Below, piece by piece: positions 26,625-35,699 of a stretch of DNA of 64,000 nt (positions are counted from its first letter, which is position 1; every line of letters begins with the position of its first letter). The position numbers were made by a program, and so were the translations under genes. The notes beneath the pieces are model-generated. The model did not search any database and was not told the origin of the DNA. It worked only from the letters and a program-made list of their open reading frames with translations. The stretch is from contig JBCBIJ010000004.1 of NCBI GenBank assembly GCA_038524795.1, forward strand, positions 1 through 64,000, read 5' to 3'. This DNA is from CALBPI01 sp038524795 (GTDB lineage: Bacteria > Pseudomonadota > Gammaproteobacteria > Steroidobacterales > Woeseiaceae).

Positions 26625-27627
26625 GGGGCGCAGTGTACCCAAGCGCGTGGTGGCCCTGCTCGCGTTCCTGCTGCCGCTGCAGGGCTGCTACTACATGCAG
26701 GCCGCGCAAGGGCACCTCAAGCTCATGAATGCCCGCGAGCCCATCGAGACCGTCGTGGCTGATGTTGAGACGCCCGATGCTGTGCGCGAGCGGCTCCAGG
26801 TAGTCAGCAAGGCGCGGCAATTCGCGATCGAGGAACTAAGCCTGCCCGACAACGGCAGCTACACGAGTTACGTCGACCTGGGCCGCGACTACGTCGTCGT
26901 CAATGTTTTCGCAGCACCCGAGTTTTCGCTGGCGCCCAAGCGCTGGTGCCACCCGTTCGTGGGTTGCATGGCTTACCGGGGCTACTACGCGGCCGACGAC
27001 GCGACCGACTACGCGGCGCGGCTTGCGCGAGCGGGCTGGGACACGACCACGAGCAAGGTGCGCGCGTATTCCACGCTGGGCCGGTTCCGCGACCCGGTGC
27101 TGAGCACGATGATTGCGGGCAGTGAGGACGCCACGGTGTCGCTCGTGTTCCACGAGCTGGCGCACCAGGTGATCTACGTTCGTGGTGACACGGCTTTTAA
27201 CGAATCGTTTGCGACCTTCGTGGCCAGCGAGGGCCTGCGTCGCTGGCGCGCGCAGTCGGGGCGCGCCGCACCCGAGTCGCTCGTGCAGCGTCGCGCGGCC
27301 TTGCGCGCAGCCATCGCGCGACTGCGTGAGGCGCTGGAGCGGCTGTACGACGGCGAACTCCCTGACGACGAGAAGCGCACGCGCAAGGCAGCGTTGTTTG
27401 AGGCGTTCGCGACGGAGTGGACGGCACTGGGCGGACGGTTGCCCGCGCCCCACAACAACGCAGCACTAGCGCCCATCGCGCTCTACGCCGACCGCACCGC
27501 GGGCTTCGCGGGACTGCTTCGAGAATCCGAAGGCGACCTCGAGCGGTTCTACGCCGCCGTGACAGTGATGGGCAAACTTGAGAAGCCGGCGCGGGATGCG
27601 CGTCTGGACGCGTTGGCGGCCGACTGA
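26623..27627 (+). CDS. Predicted zinc aminopeptidase lipoprotein (COG4324 type)
   Basis: 334 residues if it starts at the ATG at 26623, whose bases overlap the divergent cca start. Begins with an Arg/Lys residue pair and a hydrophobic core ending in lipobox L-P-L-Q-G-C. The zinc-peptidase motif is V-F-H-E-L-A-H-Q (HExxH variant H-E-L-A-H at about 180), followed by F-N-E-S-F-A-T-F-V, the second glutamate region typical of this family. Family members are putative outer-membrane aminopeptidases. Function rests on motif only. Confidence 0.88.
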   Translation: MGRSVPKRVVALLAFLLPLQGCYYMQAAQGHLKLMNAREPIETVVADVETPDAVRERLQVVSKARQFAIEELSLPDNGSYTSYVDLGRDYVVVNVFAAPEFSLAPKRWCHPFVGCMAYRGYYAADDATDYAARLARAGWDTTTSKVRAYSTLGRFRDPVLSTMIAGSEDATVSLVFHELAHQVIYVRGDTAFNESFATFVASEGLRRWRAQSGRAAPESLVQRRAALRAAIARLREALERLYDGELPDDEKRTRKAALFEAFATEWTALGGRLPAPHNNAALAPIALYADRTAGFAGLLRESEGDLERFYAAVTVMGKLEKPARDARLDALAAD

Positions 27628-27630
27628 CGC

Positions 27631-28599
27631 CTAGTCGCCGAGACGGGCTGACTTGCGCATCCGGTCGTAACCGGCGGCCCGTCCTTCACGCGACAGGTAC
27701 ATGGGTACGATACCTTCCATGGGTGTGGCCTCGATGCCGAGCTCGGCGAGACCGTCACTGTCGCAGATGCTGTGCACCGTGAGCGAGCGCAGATTGTCCG
27801 TCGATAGCGGTTTGCCTGGGACGAAGTCGAAGATGCGCGCCTGCAGCTTCGCGAGCGGGTCGGGCAGGCCGACGATGAGACGCTTGAGACCAAGCTGGTC
27901 GCGTACATAGGTCACGAGCTCGCGCAGCGAGTACACGCGCGGCCCGCAGAGCTGATAGGTCTGGCCGTGCGTGGCCGCGTTGTCGATCGAGCTGCAGAAC
28001 GCTTCCGCGACATCGCCGACGTAGACGGGGGCGAAGCGCGCGATGGGTCGCGCGAGCGGCAGGACGGGAGAGAGCTTGAGCAGCTGCGCAAAGCGGTTGA
28101 TGAACGAGTCTTCGGGGCCGAACACCACGGACGGCTGGAAGATAGTCCAGGCCACGCCCGCAGGCGCCTTGCGGACCAGAGCCTCGGCCTCGCCCTTGCT
28201 CTTCAGGTAGTCCGACGGCCCGTCTTTGGCGTTCGCCTTGAGTGCCGACATCTGCAGGAATCGGGGCACGCCCGCGTCTGCGCAGGCGTCCACAATCGCG
28301 CCCGTGAGGTCGCGGTGTGCCGTGTAGAACCCGCGGCCACGGTGGTGGCCTTTCTCATTGAGGATGCCAACGAGGTTGATGGCGACATCGGCGTCGTCGA
28401 GCAGCTTGCGCAATGCGACCGGGTCGTAAATGTCGGCCGTGACGACACGCACTTCGGGCACCACGGTCAGGCCACGGACGAGCTCGCGGTTGCGTGTGGG
28501 CACAACGATACGAAAGCCCATCTCGCGCAGCTGGCCGATGATGGCGCGGCCCACGAATCCGGAGCCGCCAAAGATGACGCAGGTTCTTTTTCGAGTCAT
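27631..28599 (-). CDS. NDUFA9-like NAD(P)-binding epimerase/dehydratase
   Basis: 322 residues from an internal ATG (28597-28599). An open frame to 28713 overlaps slt and is rejected. Rossmann G-G-S-G-F-V-G-R at the N-terminus, V-A-I-N-L-V-G-I strand, S-A-L-K-A-N and Y-L-K-S-K-G-E (atypical Y-x-x-x-K), then P-S-V-V-F-G-P-E-D. Matches the extended SDR-like group that includes the complex I NDUFA9 subunit and bacterial relatives. In bacteria the role is unclear, possibly quinone-related or a stress function. Confidence 0.88.
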   Translation of the reverse strand: MTRKRTCVIFGGSGFVGRAIIGQLREMGFRIVVPTRNRELVRGLTVVPEVRVVTADIYDPVALRKLLDDADVAINLVGILNEKGHHRGRGFYTAHRDLTGAIVDACADAGVPRFLQMSALKANAKDGPSDYLKSKGEAEALVRKAPAGVAWTIFQPSVVFGPEDSFINRFAQLLKLSPVLPLARPIARFAPVYVGDVAEAFCSSIDNAATHGQTYQLCGPRVYSLRELVTYVRDQLGLKRLIVGLPDPLAKLQARIFDFVPGKPLSTDNLRSLTVHSICDSDGLAELGIEATPMEGIVPMYLSREGRAAGYDRMRKSARLGD

Positions 28600-28630
28600 G
28601 AAGTCGGTGCGTGCCTGGAACGGCCCGGCA

Positions 28631-30610
28631 TTATAGTCGTTTGGCGACGCGTGGGTTGCTTTCGGGGGCGACAGGCGGCAGTCGCTCGCTGAGTCGCACG
28701 GTCGCGAGCCCAAGCCGGTCCCGGTAAATCACCTCGGCAGCGAGCACGCGCTGCACGTAAGCGCGCGTCTCGTCGTAGGCAATCGTCTCAATCCAGAGGT
28801 CGGCCGGCATCGGGGCCTCACTTGGTAACCAGCCCGGTATACGTTCCGGGCCTGCGTTGTAGGCCGCGGTGGCCAGCGCGGGATGGTCGAAGTCCTGTGC
28901 AAGTTCACCAAGATAGTGCGTACCCAGTGCGATGTTCTCGGCGGGCTCGCGCAACGACTGTTGCCCGCGCCACCGCCGTGACGTGCGCTTGGCCACCCGT
29001 TTTGCGGTGCCCGGCAAGAGCTGCATGAGACCGATGGCGCCGGCTCCCGAGCGCGCGTCCGGGTCGAACAGGCTCTCGCTGCGTGCAATGGCCAATGCCC
29101 AGCTGGTTTCGATGCCAGCGCCTTGGGCGCCCGCCGCGATCTCCGCCGCATGCGCTAACGGGTAGCGCCGATCCAGGTCGTCCCAGGCCTCGAGATCGGC
29201 TAGCTGCCGAATGGCGGCGGCGTGCCAACCTCGCTCGTGGGCAAACGCGGCGGCGGCGGGGTAGTCGGCGACGCTCATGTTGCGCACGGCCCGTTGCCAT
29301 TCGCGCTGCGCACGCGCGCGTTGATTGACGGCATCGAGTTCGACGGCGCGTTGCACCTCGAAGAGTGCGCCAATGGTGGCGATCGCATCGGCACTCACAT
29401 CCAGTGTCTGCGGCTGCAGCGAGTAGGCCTGCCCCAAACGGTCCGCCGCCAGGAAGCCGTGATACGAACGTTCCTGTGCCAGCGGCTCGAGCAGGCCGCG
29501 TCCCGCGTCCACCTGGCCAATCTCAATGAGGGCGACGGCCTCCCAGTAGCGCCAACGTTCGCTGGCCTGGTCCTCAGCGGACATTCGCGCGACCGTGCGC
29601 ACGACGTCGGCCCAGTCGCCGACCCGCATCGCGGCGCGCGCGCGCCATTCCAGCGCCCGCGTGTCGGCCACACTGTCGGGCAGGTTCGCGAGCAGCTCGC
29701 GCGCCTCAACGTGGTAGTCCTGTGCTGTGGCCAATGCGATGTGGCGCTCGAGGGCAGCCGCGCCGTCGCTATCGAGCCCGGCGTTCGGTCGCAATTGCTG
29801 CCAGAGCTCGCCCGCCCGCAATGGGTCACGCAGCGCCAGCCGTCGCAGGCCGTAGTCGATCTGCTCGGCCGAGTAGTTCTTCGCACCTGCGCCCAGCACG
29901 CCGGCCGGGTCGCGTTGCATGCGGCGCCAGCGTGCGACGGCGCCCTGCGGTCCGGGGCCGATCAGGTCGGCGACGTAGGCGGCCAGCGAGAAATTGCGGG
30001 CTTCGATTGCGAGCTCGAGTCGGTCACGACGCGCGCCCGCGCCCAGCGTGCCGTCGTTGAGCAGCACGTCAAACGAGGCGTCGCAATAGCGGTGCTGGCT
30101 CGACGGCACGCGCCAAAGCTTCTCGGCAAGTGCGATCGTTGTCCGGTCGCGTTGGCTGCCCTGCTCTGCGAGCAGCGCCTTGAGTTCCAGGCAGTCGAGT
30201 GCGGCAACGCCGGCCGCAGCATAGTGCTGCGCGTAGAGTCGCCGATAGGCTGCCGATTGGGTCGTCGTGGCCAGGTGGATGGCGTACCGGTAGCGCAAGC
30301 GGCGGATGGGCGGCAGCCCGTCGTGCGCCGACATAAATTGCTCGAGCGCCTCGGGCGTCGTCTGGTCGAGCCGTGCCGAGTACCAGGCTGCGCGCAGGTC
30401 TGTCGCCAGCGGGTAGGTCTTGAGTGTGCGCTCGTCGTCGGCGCTGAGCGGCCAACGCCCGTCGAGCGCCTCGGGCCAGGCGCGTTCGAAGATGGCGCGG
30501 CCCGGTGGGGCCGCGTCAGCAACAGCGTTCGTGGGGAGTGCGCCCGTGGCCGCAACGACCACGAGCGCAGCCCAGGCGGCGCATCGTTGCGAGCGCCGCG
30601 TGCGTGGCAT
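28631..30610 (-). CDS. slt: Soluble lytic murein transglycosylase
   Basis: 659 residues, with a signal peptide (about 1-30). A long superhelical domain of alpha-helices forms the first about 450 residues. The catalytic SLT domain has the glutamate in A-R-S-E-S-L-F-D-P, then G-A-I-G-L-M-Q-L-L-P-G-T-A and A-A-Y-N-A-G-P. It cleaves peptidoglycan to 1,6-anhydro-muropeptides. Its start codon overlaps the stop of degQ (TGATG), so the two envelope genes are coupled. Confidence 0.95.
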   Translation of the reverse strand: MPRTRRSQRCAAWAALVVVAATGALPTNAVADAAPPGRAIFERAWPEALDGRWPLSADDERTLKTYPLATDLRAAWYSARLDQTTPEALEQFMSAHDGLPPIRRLRYRYAIHLATTTQSAAYRRLYAQHYAAAGVAALDCLELKALLAEQGSQRDRTTIALAEKLWRVPSSQHRYCDASFDVLLNDGTLGAGARRDRLELAIEARNFSLAAYVADLIGPGPQGAVARWRRMQRDPAGVLGAGAKNYSAEQIDYGLRRLALRDPLRAGELWQQLRPNAGLDSDGAAALERHIALATAQDYHVEARELLANLPDSVADTRALEWRARAAMRVGDWADVVRTVARMSAEDQASERWRYWEAVALIEIGQVDAGRGLLEPLAQERSYHGFLAADRLGQAYSLQPQTLDVSADAIATIGALFEVQRAVELDAVNQRARAQREWQRAVRNMSVADYPAAAAFAHERGWHAAAIRQLADLEAWDDLDRRYPLAHAAEIAAGAQGAGIETSWALAIARSESLFDPDARSGAGAIGLMQLLPGTAKRVAKRTSRRWRGQQSLREPAENIALGTHYLGELAQDFDHPALATAAYNAGPERIPGWLPSEAPMPADLWIETIAYDETRAYVQRVLAAEVIYRDRLGLATVRLSERLPPVAPESNPRVAKRL

Positions 30611-31965
30611 CAGCGCGAGAACTTGAGCAGCAGGCGGCGGCCGTTGCGACGGATCTCGAGGTACATGGGGCGGCTGCCCGCATCGCCAACTTCGCGGCGC
30701 AGGTCCTCGACACCCGAGATGGCCTCGCGGTTCACGTGCGTGATGAGATCGCCCTCGCGAAGACCGCCCGAGCCGTCCGCCTGCGCGGCCGGCGAATCGC
30801 TGGTCACGTCTGAGACGATGACGCCCGCACCATCGTCGGCGTCGGCAAACGTCGCACCGCGCAGACCCGGACGAATCTCGCCGGCGTTGGCAATACGGCC
30901 GCTACTCATCTCGTCGAGCGTGGCTTTGAAGGTCTGCACCTCGCCTTCGCGCAGTGCGGTGATTGTCACGGCGTCGCCGCTGCGCATCAGGCCGATCGAG
31001 TTTCTGAGCTCCGCCGCAGAGTCGACCTTGTCTCCGTTGACGGCCGTGATGATGTCATTGATCTCAATGCCCGCGCGTTCTGCGGCCGAGCCCGGGTTCA
31101 CGGACTGCACGAGTGCGCCCGTGACGTTTTTGAGCCCCAGCGTGTCGGCGTTGTCCGGATTCACGGTGTCGATGATCACGCCGAGCAAGCCGCGGCGAAC
31201 TTCGCCGTACTCAAGCAGCTGGCGCATGATGCTGCGCGCCATGTTCGAGGGGATGGCGAAACCGATACCGACGTTGCCGCCGTTGCTTGAGATAATGGCC
31301 GAGTTGATCCCAACGAGCTCGCCGTTGAGGTTGACGAGCGCACCACCCGAGTTGCCCGGGTTGATCGAGGCGTCCGTCTGAATGAAGTCTTCGTAACCGT
31401 CGCGGCTGATGCCACTGCGGCCCAGCGCGCTGACGATACCCGAAGTTACCGTGTGGCTTAGGCCAAACGGGTTGCCGATGGCGATCACGAAGTCGCCGAC
31501 CCGCGTCGAGTCGGAATCGCCAAAGGTGATGTCCGTCAGATCGTTCAAGTCTTCGTCGACGACTTTGAGCACGGCGACGTCCGTGCCTTCATCGGAACCG
31601 ACAACTGTCGCGTTGATCGTGCGCTCGTCGACGAGCGTCACGACGATTTCTTCGGCGTTCGCGATGACGTGGTGGTTGGTCAGGATGTAACCGTTGTCGG
31701 CGTCGATGATGACCCCCGAACCGGCCGAACGCATGGGGCGCTGGTTTTGCCGGCGACCGAAAAAGTCACCGAGCGGGTCGCCGTTGCGAGCGCGCGAGGA
31801 AGATGCCGACACCTGGATGTTGACTACGGCGGGTGAGACCTCTTCAACCAGCGGTGCGAGGCTGGGCAACGCCTGGCCGTCGACGGCGGCGGGCAGTGCG
31901 GCCGGTGCCGGTGCGGCGACAAAGGCGGCGGCAACGAGGGTCAGTGCGAGCGTCAGTTTCTTCAT
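30610..31965 (-). CDS. degQ: Periplasmic serine endoprotease, DegQ/DegP type
   Basis: 451 residues with a signal peptide ending A-P-A-A (about 1-23). Catalytic triad H99 (T-N-H-H-V), D129 (G-T-D-V-A-V-L) and S206 (G-N-S-G-G). Two PDZ domains at about 265-350 and 370-450 (R-R-G-L-L-G-V at the first). No long Q-linker, so closer to DegQ or MucD than DegP. Degrades or refolds misfolded envelope proteins. Coupled to slt. Upstream on the minus strand a TATAAG lies about 105 nt before the ATG as a possible -10. Confidence 0.95.
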   Translation of the reverse strand: MKKLTLALTLVAAAFVAAPAPAALPAAVDGQALPSLAPLVEEVSPAVVNIQVSASSSRARNGDPLGDFFGRRQNQRPMRSAGSGVIIDADNGYILTNHHVIANAEEIVVTLVDERTINATVVGSDEGTDVAVLKVVDEDLNDLTDITFGDSDSTRVGDFVIAIGNPFGLSHTVTSGIVSALGRSGISRDGYEDFIQTDASINPGNSGGALVNLNGELVGINSAIISSNGGNVGIGFAIPSNMARSIMRQLLEYGEVRRGLLGVIIDTVNPDNADTLGLKNVTGALVQSVNPGSAAERAGIEINDIITAVNGDKVDSAAELRNSIGLMRSGDAVTITALREGEVQTFKATLDEMSSGRIANAGEIRPGLRGATFADADDGAGVIVSDVTSDSPAAQADGSGGLREGDLITHVNREAISGVEDLRREVGDAGSRPMYLEIRRNGRRLLLKFSR

Positions 31966-32179
31966 CTTGCGAAATCCTGGGGGGTTAAGTTCCTGCGGTG
32001 ACGTAGGCGGGCCCGAATGGGCCAGCGTACCCCAACTGGGACCGGTACGGCGGTGCTCCGGTTCCTTATAAGTGCGATTCGGTAAAAAGATGCGGTCGGT
32101 TTCCGAATTTCAAGACAAAAGTGGTCTGTGCAAGAGAATTCGGCTTTGTGGTCAATAACTTGGACATCGCTTTGGCGAG

Positions 32180-32195
32180 ACACAAGATATAGTGG
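32180..32195. promoter_or_regulatory. NrdR-like box
   Basis: ACACAAGATATAGTGG matches the NrdR consensus (ACAC-W-ATATAT-W-GTGT) at about 14 of 16 positions. NrdR boxes usually occur as pairs about 31 bp apart. A clear second copy was not found, so a single degenerate site is claimed. It lies about 500 bp upstream of nrdJa and 120 bp upstream of the TTGACA element. Confidence 0.4.
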
Positions 32196-32316
32196 TTACG
32201 CAGTTATGTCGTATGTAGCAAAAATTTGATGTTATCTTCAGTGACTTAGTTACGATAATTTTGTAAATCATTGAAAAATAACAATAATAGATCTAGCGCG
32301 AAGTGCGGATTTTCTC

Positions 32317-32343
32317 TTGACAGCAACCCAGACGAGGCATAAT
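32317..32343 (+). promoter_or_regulatory. Candidate nrdJ promoter
   Basis: TTGACA (32317-32322) and CATAAT (32338-32343) with a short 15-nt spacer, which would suit an activator- or repressor-tuned promoter. It gives a leader of about 350 nt. Confidence 0.4.
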
Positions 32344-32570
32344 CTACGTCCTCCAGCGCACAACATCTTGTGTCGCTGATTAATAACGACAACCGGGTTA
32401 GCGGTCGGTCAGGGAGTACCCAACTGATTGACCCCGGGGAGCTTTTGCCCGCGAAAACTGCGGGTGTGTGTAGCAGCGAGTGTGTTCGGACGGGAACGCG
32501 CGGGCCAGACCCCACGCGCCAAACCACCTGCAGGGAATGTTGCGCCAACAATCTGGTTGCTTCGTGCAAC

Positions 32571-32663
32571 CCAGAGCCGCCTTGCGCGGCGAAAAAGAAG
32601 ACCAGAGCCGCCTTGCGCGGCGAAAAAGAAGACCATTGCCGCCCTGCGCGGTGAAAAAGATAA
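32571..32663. repeat. Three tandem 31-bp hairpin repeats in nrdJ leader
   Basis: Units 32571-32601 and 32602-32632 are identical. The third (32633-32663) keeps the stem but differs at several positions. Each unit has a CCGC/GCGG stem and a GAAAAAGA purine linker. The period is not a multiple of three, so it is not coding repeats. It ends 35 nt before the nrdJa start. Confidence 0.9.
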
Positions 32664-32697
32664 GTAAACAGCCACATTTTTGGGGGTAAGCCACGGC

Positions 32698-34884
32698 ATG
32701 AGCGTAGCCACTGATTCAGGGTCTAATGAGATGGCGGTCATCAACGATGTCACGGACATTCCGCTGCAGTCGACATCGCACGACATTTGGGAAACGAAGT
32801 ATCGCCTCACTTCAAAGTCCGGTGATGTCATCGACAGGACCGTCGACGACACCCATAAACGCGTTGCACGCGCACTGGCCAACGTCGAGATCGACCCTGA
32901 GGCCTGGTACGACCGGTTTTTGTGGGCGCTTCGCTCGGGTGCTATTCCTGCTGGTCGCATTACGTCGAACGCCGGCGCGCAGGCGCACAAGCCCGCCACT
33001 TCGACGATCAACTGCACCGTGTCGGGCACCATCGCTGACTCGATGGACAACATCCTCGGCAAGGTTCACGAAGCCGGCCTGACGCTGAAAGCCGGCTGCG
33101 GCATCGGCTACGAGTTTTCGACGCTGCGTCCCAGGGGCGCCTACGTCTCGGGCGCGGGCGCCTACACCTCTGGCCCGCTGTCCTTCATGGATATCTACGA
33201 CAAGATGTGTTTCACCGTGTCGTCGGCCGGTGGTCGCCGCGGCGCGCAGATGGGTACTTTCGACATCGGTCATCCCGACGCCGAAGACTTTATTAAGGCG
33301 AAGCGTGAAGACGGCCGCCTGCGTCAGTTCAACCTCTCATTGCTTATCACGGACGACTTCATGAAGGCCGTGAAGAACGACGACGATTGGAACCTGGCGT
33401 TCCCGGTTATCCGTCGCGAGCTCGAGCAAGACGGCGTCGACGTCACGGCGTTCATCGCAGCGCGCGGCGAAGGCTATGACGACGAATACGTCTGGCGGGA
33501 ATGGCCGGGCGAAGGCGACTTCATCACGGACGGCGAAGGCCTCGTGGCCTGCAAGATCTACAAGACGCTCAAAGCGCGTCGCATGTGGGACATGATCATG
33601 TCCTCGACCTACGACTTTGCAGAGCCCGGCTTCGTGCTCATCGACGCCGTGAACGAGATGAACAACAACTGGTGGTGCGAGAACATCCGCGCGACCAACC
33701 CTTGTGGCGAACAGCCACTGCCGCCCTACGGCTCCTGCCTGCTGGGCTCGGTCAACCTGACGCGATTCGTCGTCAACCCGTTCACGGAAGACGCGCGCTT
33801 CGACTGGGACGGCTACGCCGAAGTGGTCAAGGTGTTCACGCGCATGCTCGATAACGTCGTCGAGATCAACGGCCTGCCGCTGCCTCAGCAACGCAACGAG
33901 ATCACGCGCAAGCGCCGCCACGGCATGGGGTTCCTGGGTCTGGGCTCGACCATCACGATGCTGGGCATGAAGTACGGCGATGGCGACTCGATTGAGTTCA
34001 CTGAGAAAACCTCGCGTGAAATGGCATTGGCGGGCTGGGAAGCCGGCCTTGAGCTCGCGAAAGAGAAGGGCCCGGCCCCGATCATGAACGAGGACTTCGA
34101 AGTCACGGCCGAGATGCTGCGCAAGCGCCCCGAGATGGCGCAGGACGGTTACCAGGTCGGTGACAAGGTTCCGGGCCGCCTGCTGCACGCGCGCTACAGC
34201 CGCTACATGCAGCGCGTCGCCGAAGTCGCGCCCGAGCTCGCCAAAGAGCTTGAAGAAACAGGTGCGCGTTTCACGCACCACACCTCGATCGCGCCCACGG
34301 GCACGATCTCGCTGTCGCTGGCCAACAACGCCTCGAACGGCATCGAGCCGAGCTTCGCCCACCACTACTTCAGAAACGTGATTCGCGAAGGCAAGAAGTC
34401 GAAAGAGAAAGTGGACGTCTTCTCGTTCGAGCTGCTGGCCTACCGCGCGCTCGTCAACGAAAAGGCCATGCCGTTCTCGGAGAATGAAGACGAGGCCCTG
34501 CCCGACTACTTCATTACGGCCGACGACATCTCGCCGACGCAGCACGTGGACATCCAGGCCGCGGCGCAGCGCTGGATTGACTCGTCAATCTCGAAAACGG
34601 CCAACGTGCCGACGGACTACCCGTACGAGGACTTCAAAGACATCTACCTCTACGCGTACGAGAACGGCCTGAAAGGTTGCACTACGTTCCGCTTCAACCC
34701 CGAAGCGTTCCAAGGTGTTCTCGTTAAGGAAGACGACCTCAAAAACACGACCTACGTGTTCGAGCTCGAAGACGGCAACACGGTTGAAGTCGCGGGCGAC
34801 GAAGAGATCGAGTACGACGGCGAGACGCACACGGCCGCGAACCTCTTTGATGCCTTGAAAGAAGGCTACTACGGAAAGTTCTGA
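32698..34884 (+). CDS. nrdJa: Adenosylcobalamin-dependent ribonucleotide reductase, large part
   Basis: 728 residues from the ATG at 32698 (GGGGG site; an in-frame TTG at 32680 is rejected). Class II RNR features: A-Q-A-H-K-P-A-T-S-T-I-N-C with a conserved cysteine, A-G-C-G-I-G-Y near 140, the radical-site motif N-P-C-G-E-Q at about 340, and A-P-T-G-T-I-S-L near 535. Reduces ribonucleoside di- or triphosphates with a B12 radical, oxygen-independent. It lacks the C-terminal redox-cysteine tail, which is encoded by the next gene, as in the NrdJa/NrdJb split of Pseudomonas. Confidence 0.96.
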   Translation: MSVATDSGSNEMAVINDVTDIPLQSTSHDIWETKYRLTSKSGDVIDRTVDDTHKRVARALANVEIDPEAWYDRFLWALRSGAIPAGRITSNAGAQAHKPATSTINCTVSGTIADSMDNILGKVHEAGLTLKAGCGIGYEFSTLRPRGAYVSGAGAYTSGPLSFMDIYDKMCFTVSSAGGRRGAQMGTFDIGHPDAEDFIKAKREDGRLRQFNLSLLITDDFMKAVKNDDDWNLAFPVIRRELEQDGVDVTAFIAARGEGYDDEYVWREWPGEGDFITDGEGLVACKIYKTLKARRMWDMIMSSTYDFAEPGFVLIDAVNEMNNNWWCENIRATNPCGEQPLPPYGSCLLGSVNLTRFVVNPFTEDARFDWDGYAEVVKVFTRMLDNVVEINGLPLPQQRNEITRKRRHGMGFLGLGSTITMLGMKYGDGDSIEFTEKTSREMALAGWEAGLELAKEKGPAPIMNEDFEVTAEMLRKRPEMAQDGYQVGDKVPGRLLHARYSRYMQRVAEVAPELAKELEETGARFTHHTSIAPTGTISLSLANNASNGIEPSFAHHYFRNVIREGKKSKEKVDVFSFELLAYRALVNEKAMPFSENEDEALPDYFITADDISPTQHVDIQAAAQRWIDSSISKTANVPTDYPYEDFKDIYLYAYENGLKGCTTFRFNPEAFQGVLVKEDDLKNTTYVFELEDGNTVEVAGDEEIEYDGETHTAANLFDALKEGYYGKF

Positions 34885-34885
34885 T

Positions 34886-35590
34886 ATGAAGATCGACAAG
34901 AAAATCGTCGGCTACTCGGTCAAGAAGCCGGAAGACAAGGAAGAGAAGGCCGCGCGCCCGACACCCGTGCGCTCGGAAGACGAGGGCAGCAATGTCATTC
35001 GTATGCACGAGAAGCTCGAGCGTCCCGAGATGCTCATCGGCTCGACGTACAAGGTAAAGACGCCCGTCTCCGACCACGCGATGTACGTGACCATCAACGA
35101 CATCATCCTCAATGAAGGCACGGAGTTCGAACAGCGCCGTCCGTTCGAGATCTTCATCAACTCGAAGAACCTCGACCACTACCAGTGGATCGTGGCACTC
35201 ACGCGCATCATCTCGGCGGTCTTTCGCAAGGGTGGCGACGTGACCTTCCTCGTCGAAGAGCTCAAGGCTGTGTTCGATCCCAGAGGCGGCTACTGGCAGC
35301 CCGGTGGCAAGTTTATGCCCTCGATCATCGCCGAGCTGGGCTACATCGTTGAGAAGCACCTGCAAACCATTGGCTTGCTCAAGGACACGGGCCCTGACGA
35401 GCACCAGAAGCGACTCATCGCTGAGAAGCGCGCGGAGTTCGAAGCGGCCAATGCCCAGCAGGACGCCTTTGCCGAAGACGGCGGCTACCCCGAGGGCGCG
35501 CAGCTCTGCTCGAAGTGCTCCACGGTGGCCGTGGTCATGATGGATGGGTGTATGACCTGTTTGGCCTGCGGGGATTCTAAGTGCGGGTGA
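34886..35590 (+). CDS. nrdJb: Class II ribonucleotide reductase C-terminal subunit (TSCPD domain)
   Basis: 234 residues starting 1 nt after the nrdJa stop. The TSCPD-type domain includes G-S-T-Y-K-V-K-T, I-F-I-N-S-K-N-L-D-H-Y-Q-W-I-V-A-L-T-R and P-G-G-K-F-M-P-S. The C-terminus has C-S-K-C and C-x-x-C-x-x-C-G type cysteines (eight bases from the end is C-G-D-S-K-C-G) that should re-reduce the active-site disulfide or bind zinc. With NrdJa it rebuilds the full enzyme. A 37-bp piece of this gene recurs at 43865. Confidence 0.93.
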   Translation: MKIDKKIVGYSVKKPEDKEEKAARPTPVRSEDEGSNVIRMHEKLERPEMLIGSTYKVKTPVSDHAMYVTINDIILNEGTEFEQRRPFEIFINSKNLDHYQWIVALTRIISAVFRKGGDVTFLVEELKAVFDPRGGYWQPGGKFMPSIIAELGYIVEKHLQTIGLLKDTGPDEHQKRLIAEKRAEFEAANAQQDAFAEDGGYPEGAQLCSKCSTVAVVMMDGCMTCLACGDSKCG

Positions 35591-35617
35591 TTTAGCGCCC
35601 GATGCGACCACTGGAAA

Positions 35618-35644
35618 AGGCCTCGCGCTGCGAGGCTTTTTTTT
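35618..35644 (+). terminator. Intrinsic terminator after nrdJb
   Basis: Stem GCCTCGC/GCGAGGC (35620-35636, loop GCT) followed by T8, 27 nt after the nrdJb stop. Confidence 0.92.
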
Positions 35645-35699
35645 GCCCAACGGATCTGATTCCAAGATGAGGCCCGAGGCGCTCTGACCCTCGCGTACC

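Larger units (their letters stand above)
31966..32697. other. Long intergenic region between degQ and nrdJ
   Basis: Holds the degQ upstream region (31966-32120), an AT-richer tract with an NrdR-like site (32180-32195), a promoter-like pair (32317-32343), a leader of about 350 nt with several GC hairpins (for example arms around 32448-32461), and three 31-bp repeats. I looked for a cobalamin riboswitch and did not find the conserved boxes in order. Confidence 0.6.

Noticed and set aside
32571..32663. CRISPR-like array
   Set aside because: The repeats are contiguous with no variable spacers, and no cas genes are present.
32345..32697. Cobalamin riboswitch upstream of the B12-dependent reductase
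   Set aside because: Segments such as CCCGC and GGGAA occur but not in the order or spacing of the AdoCbl riboswitch, and no proper B12 box was found.
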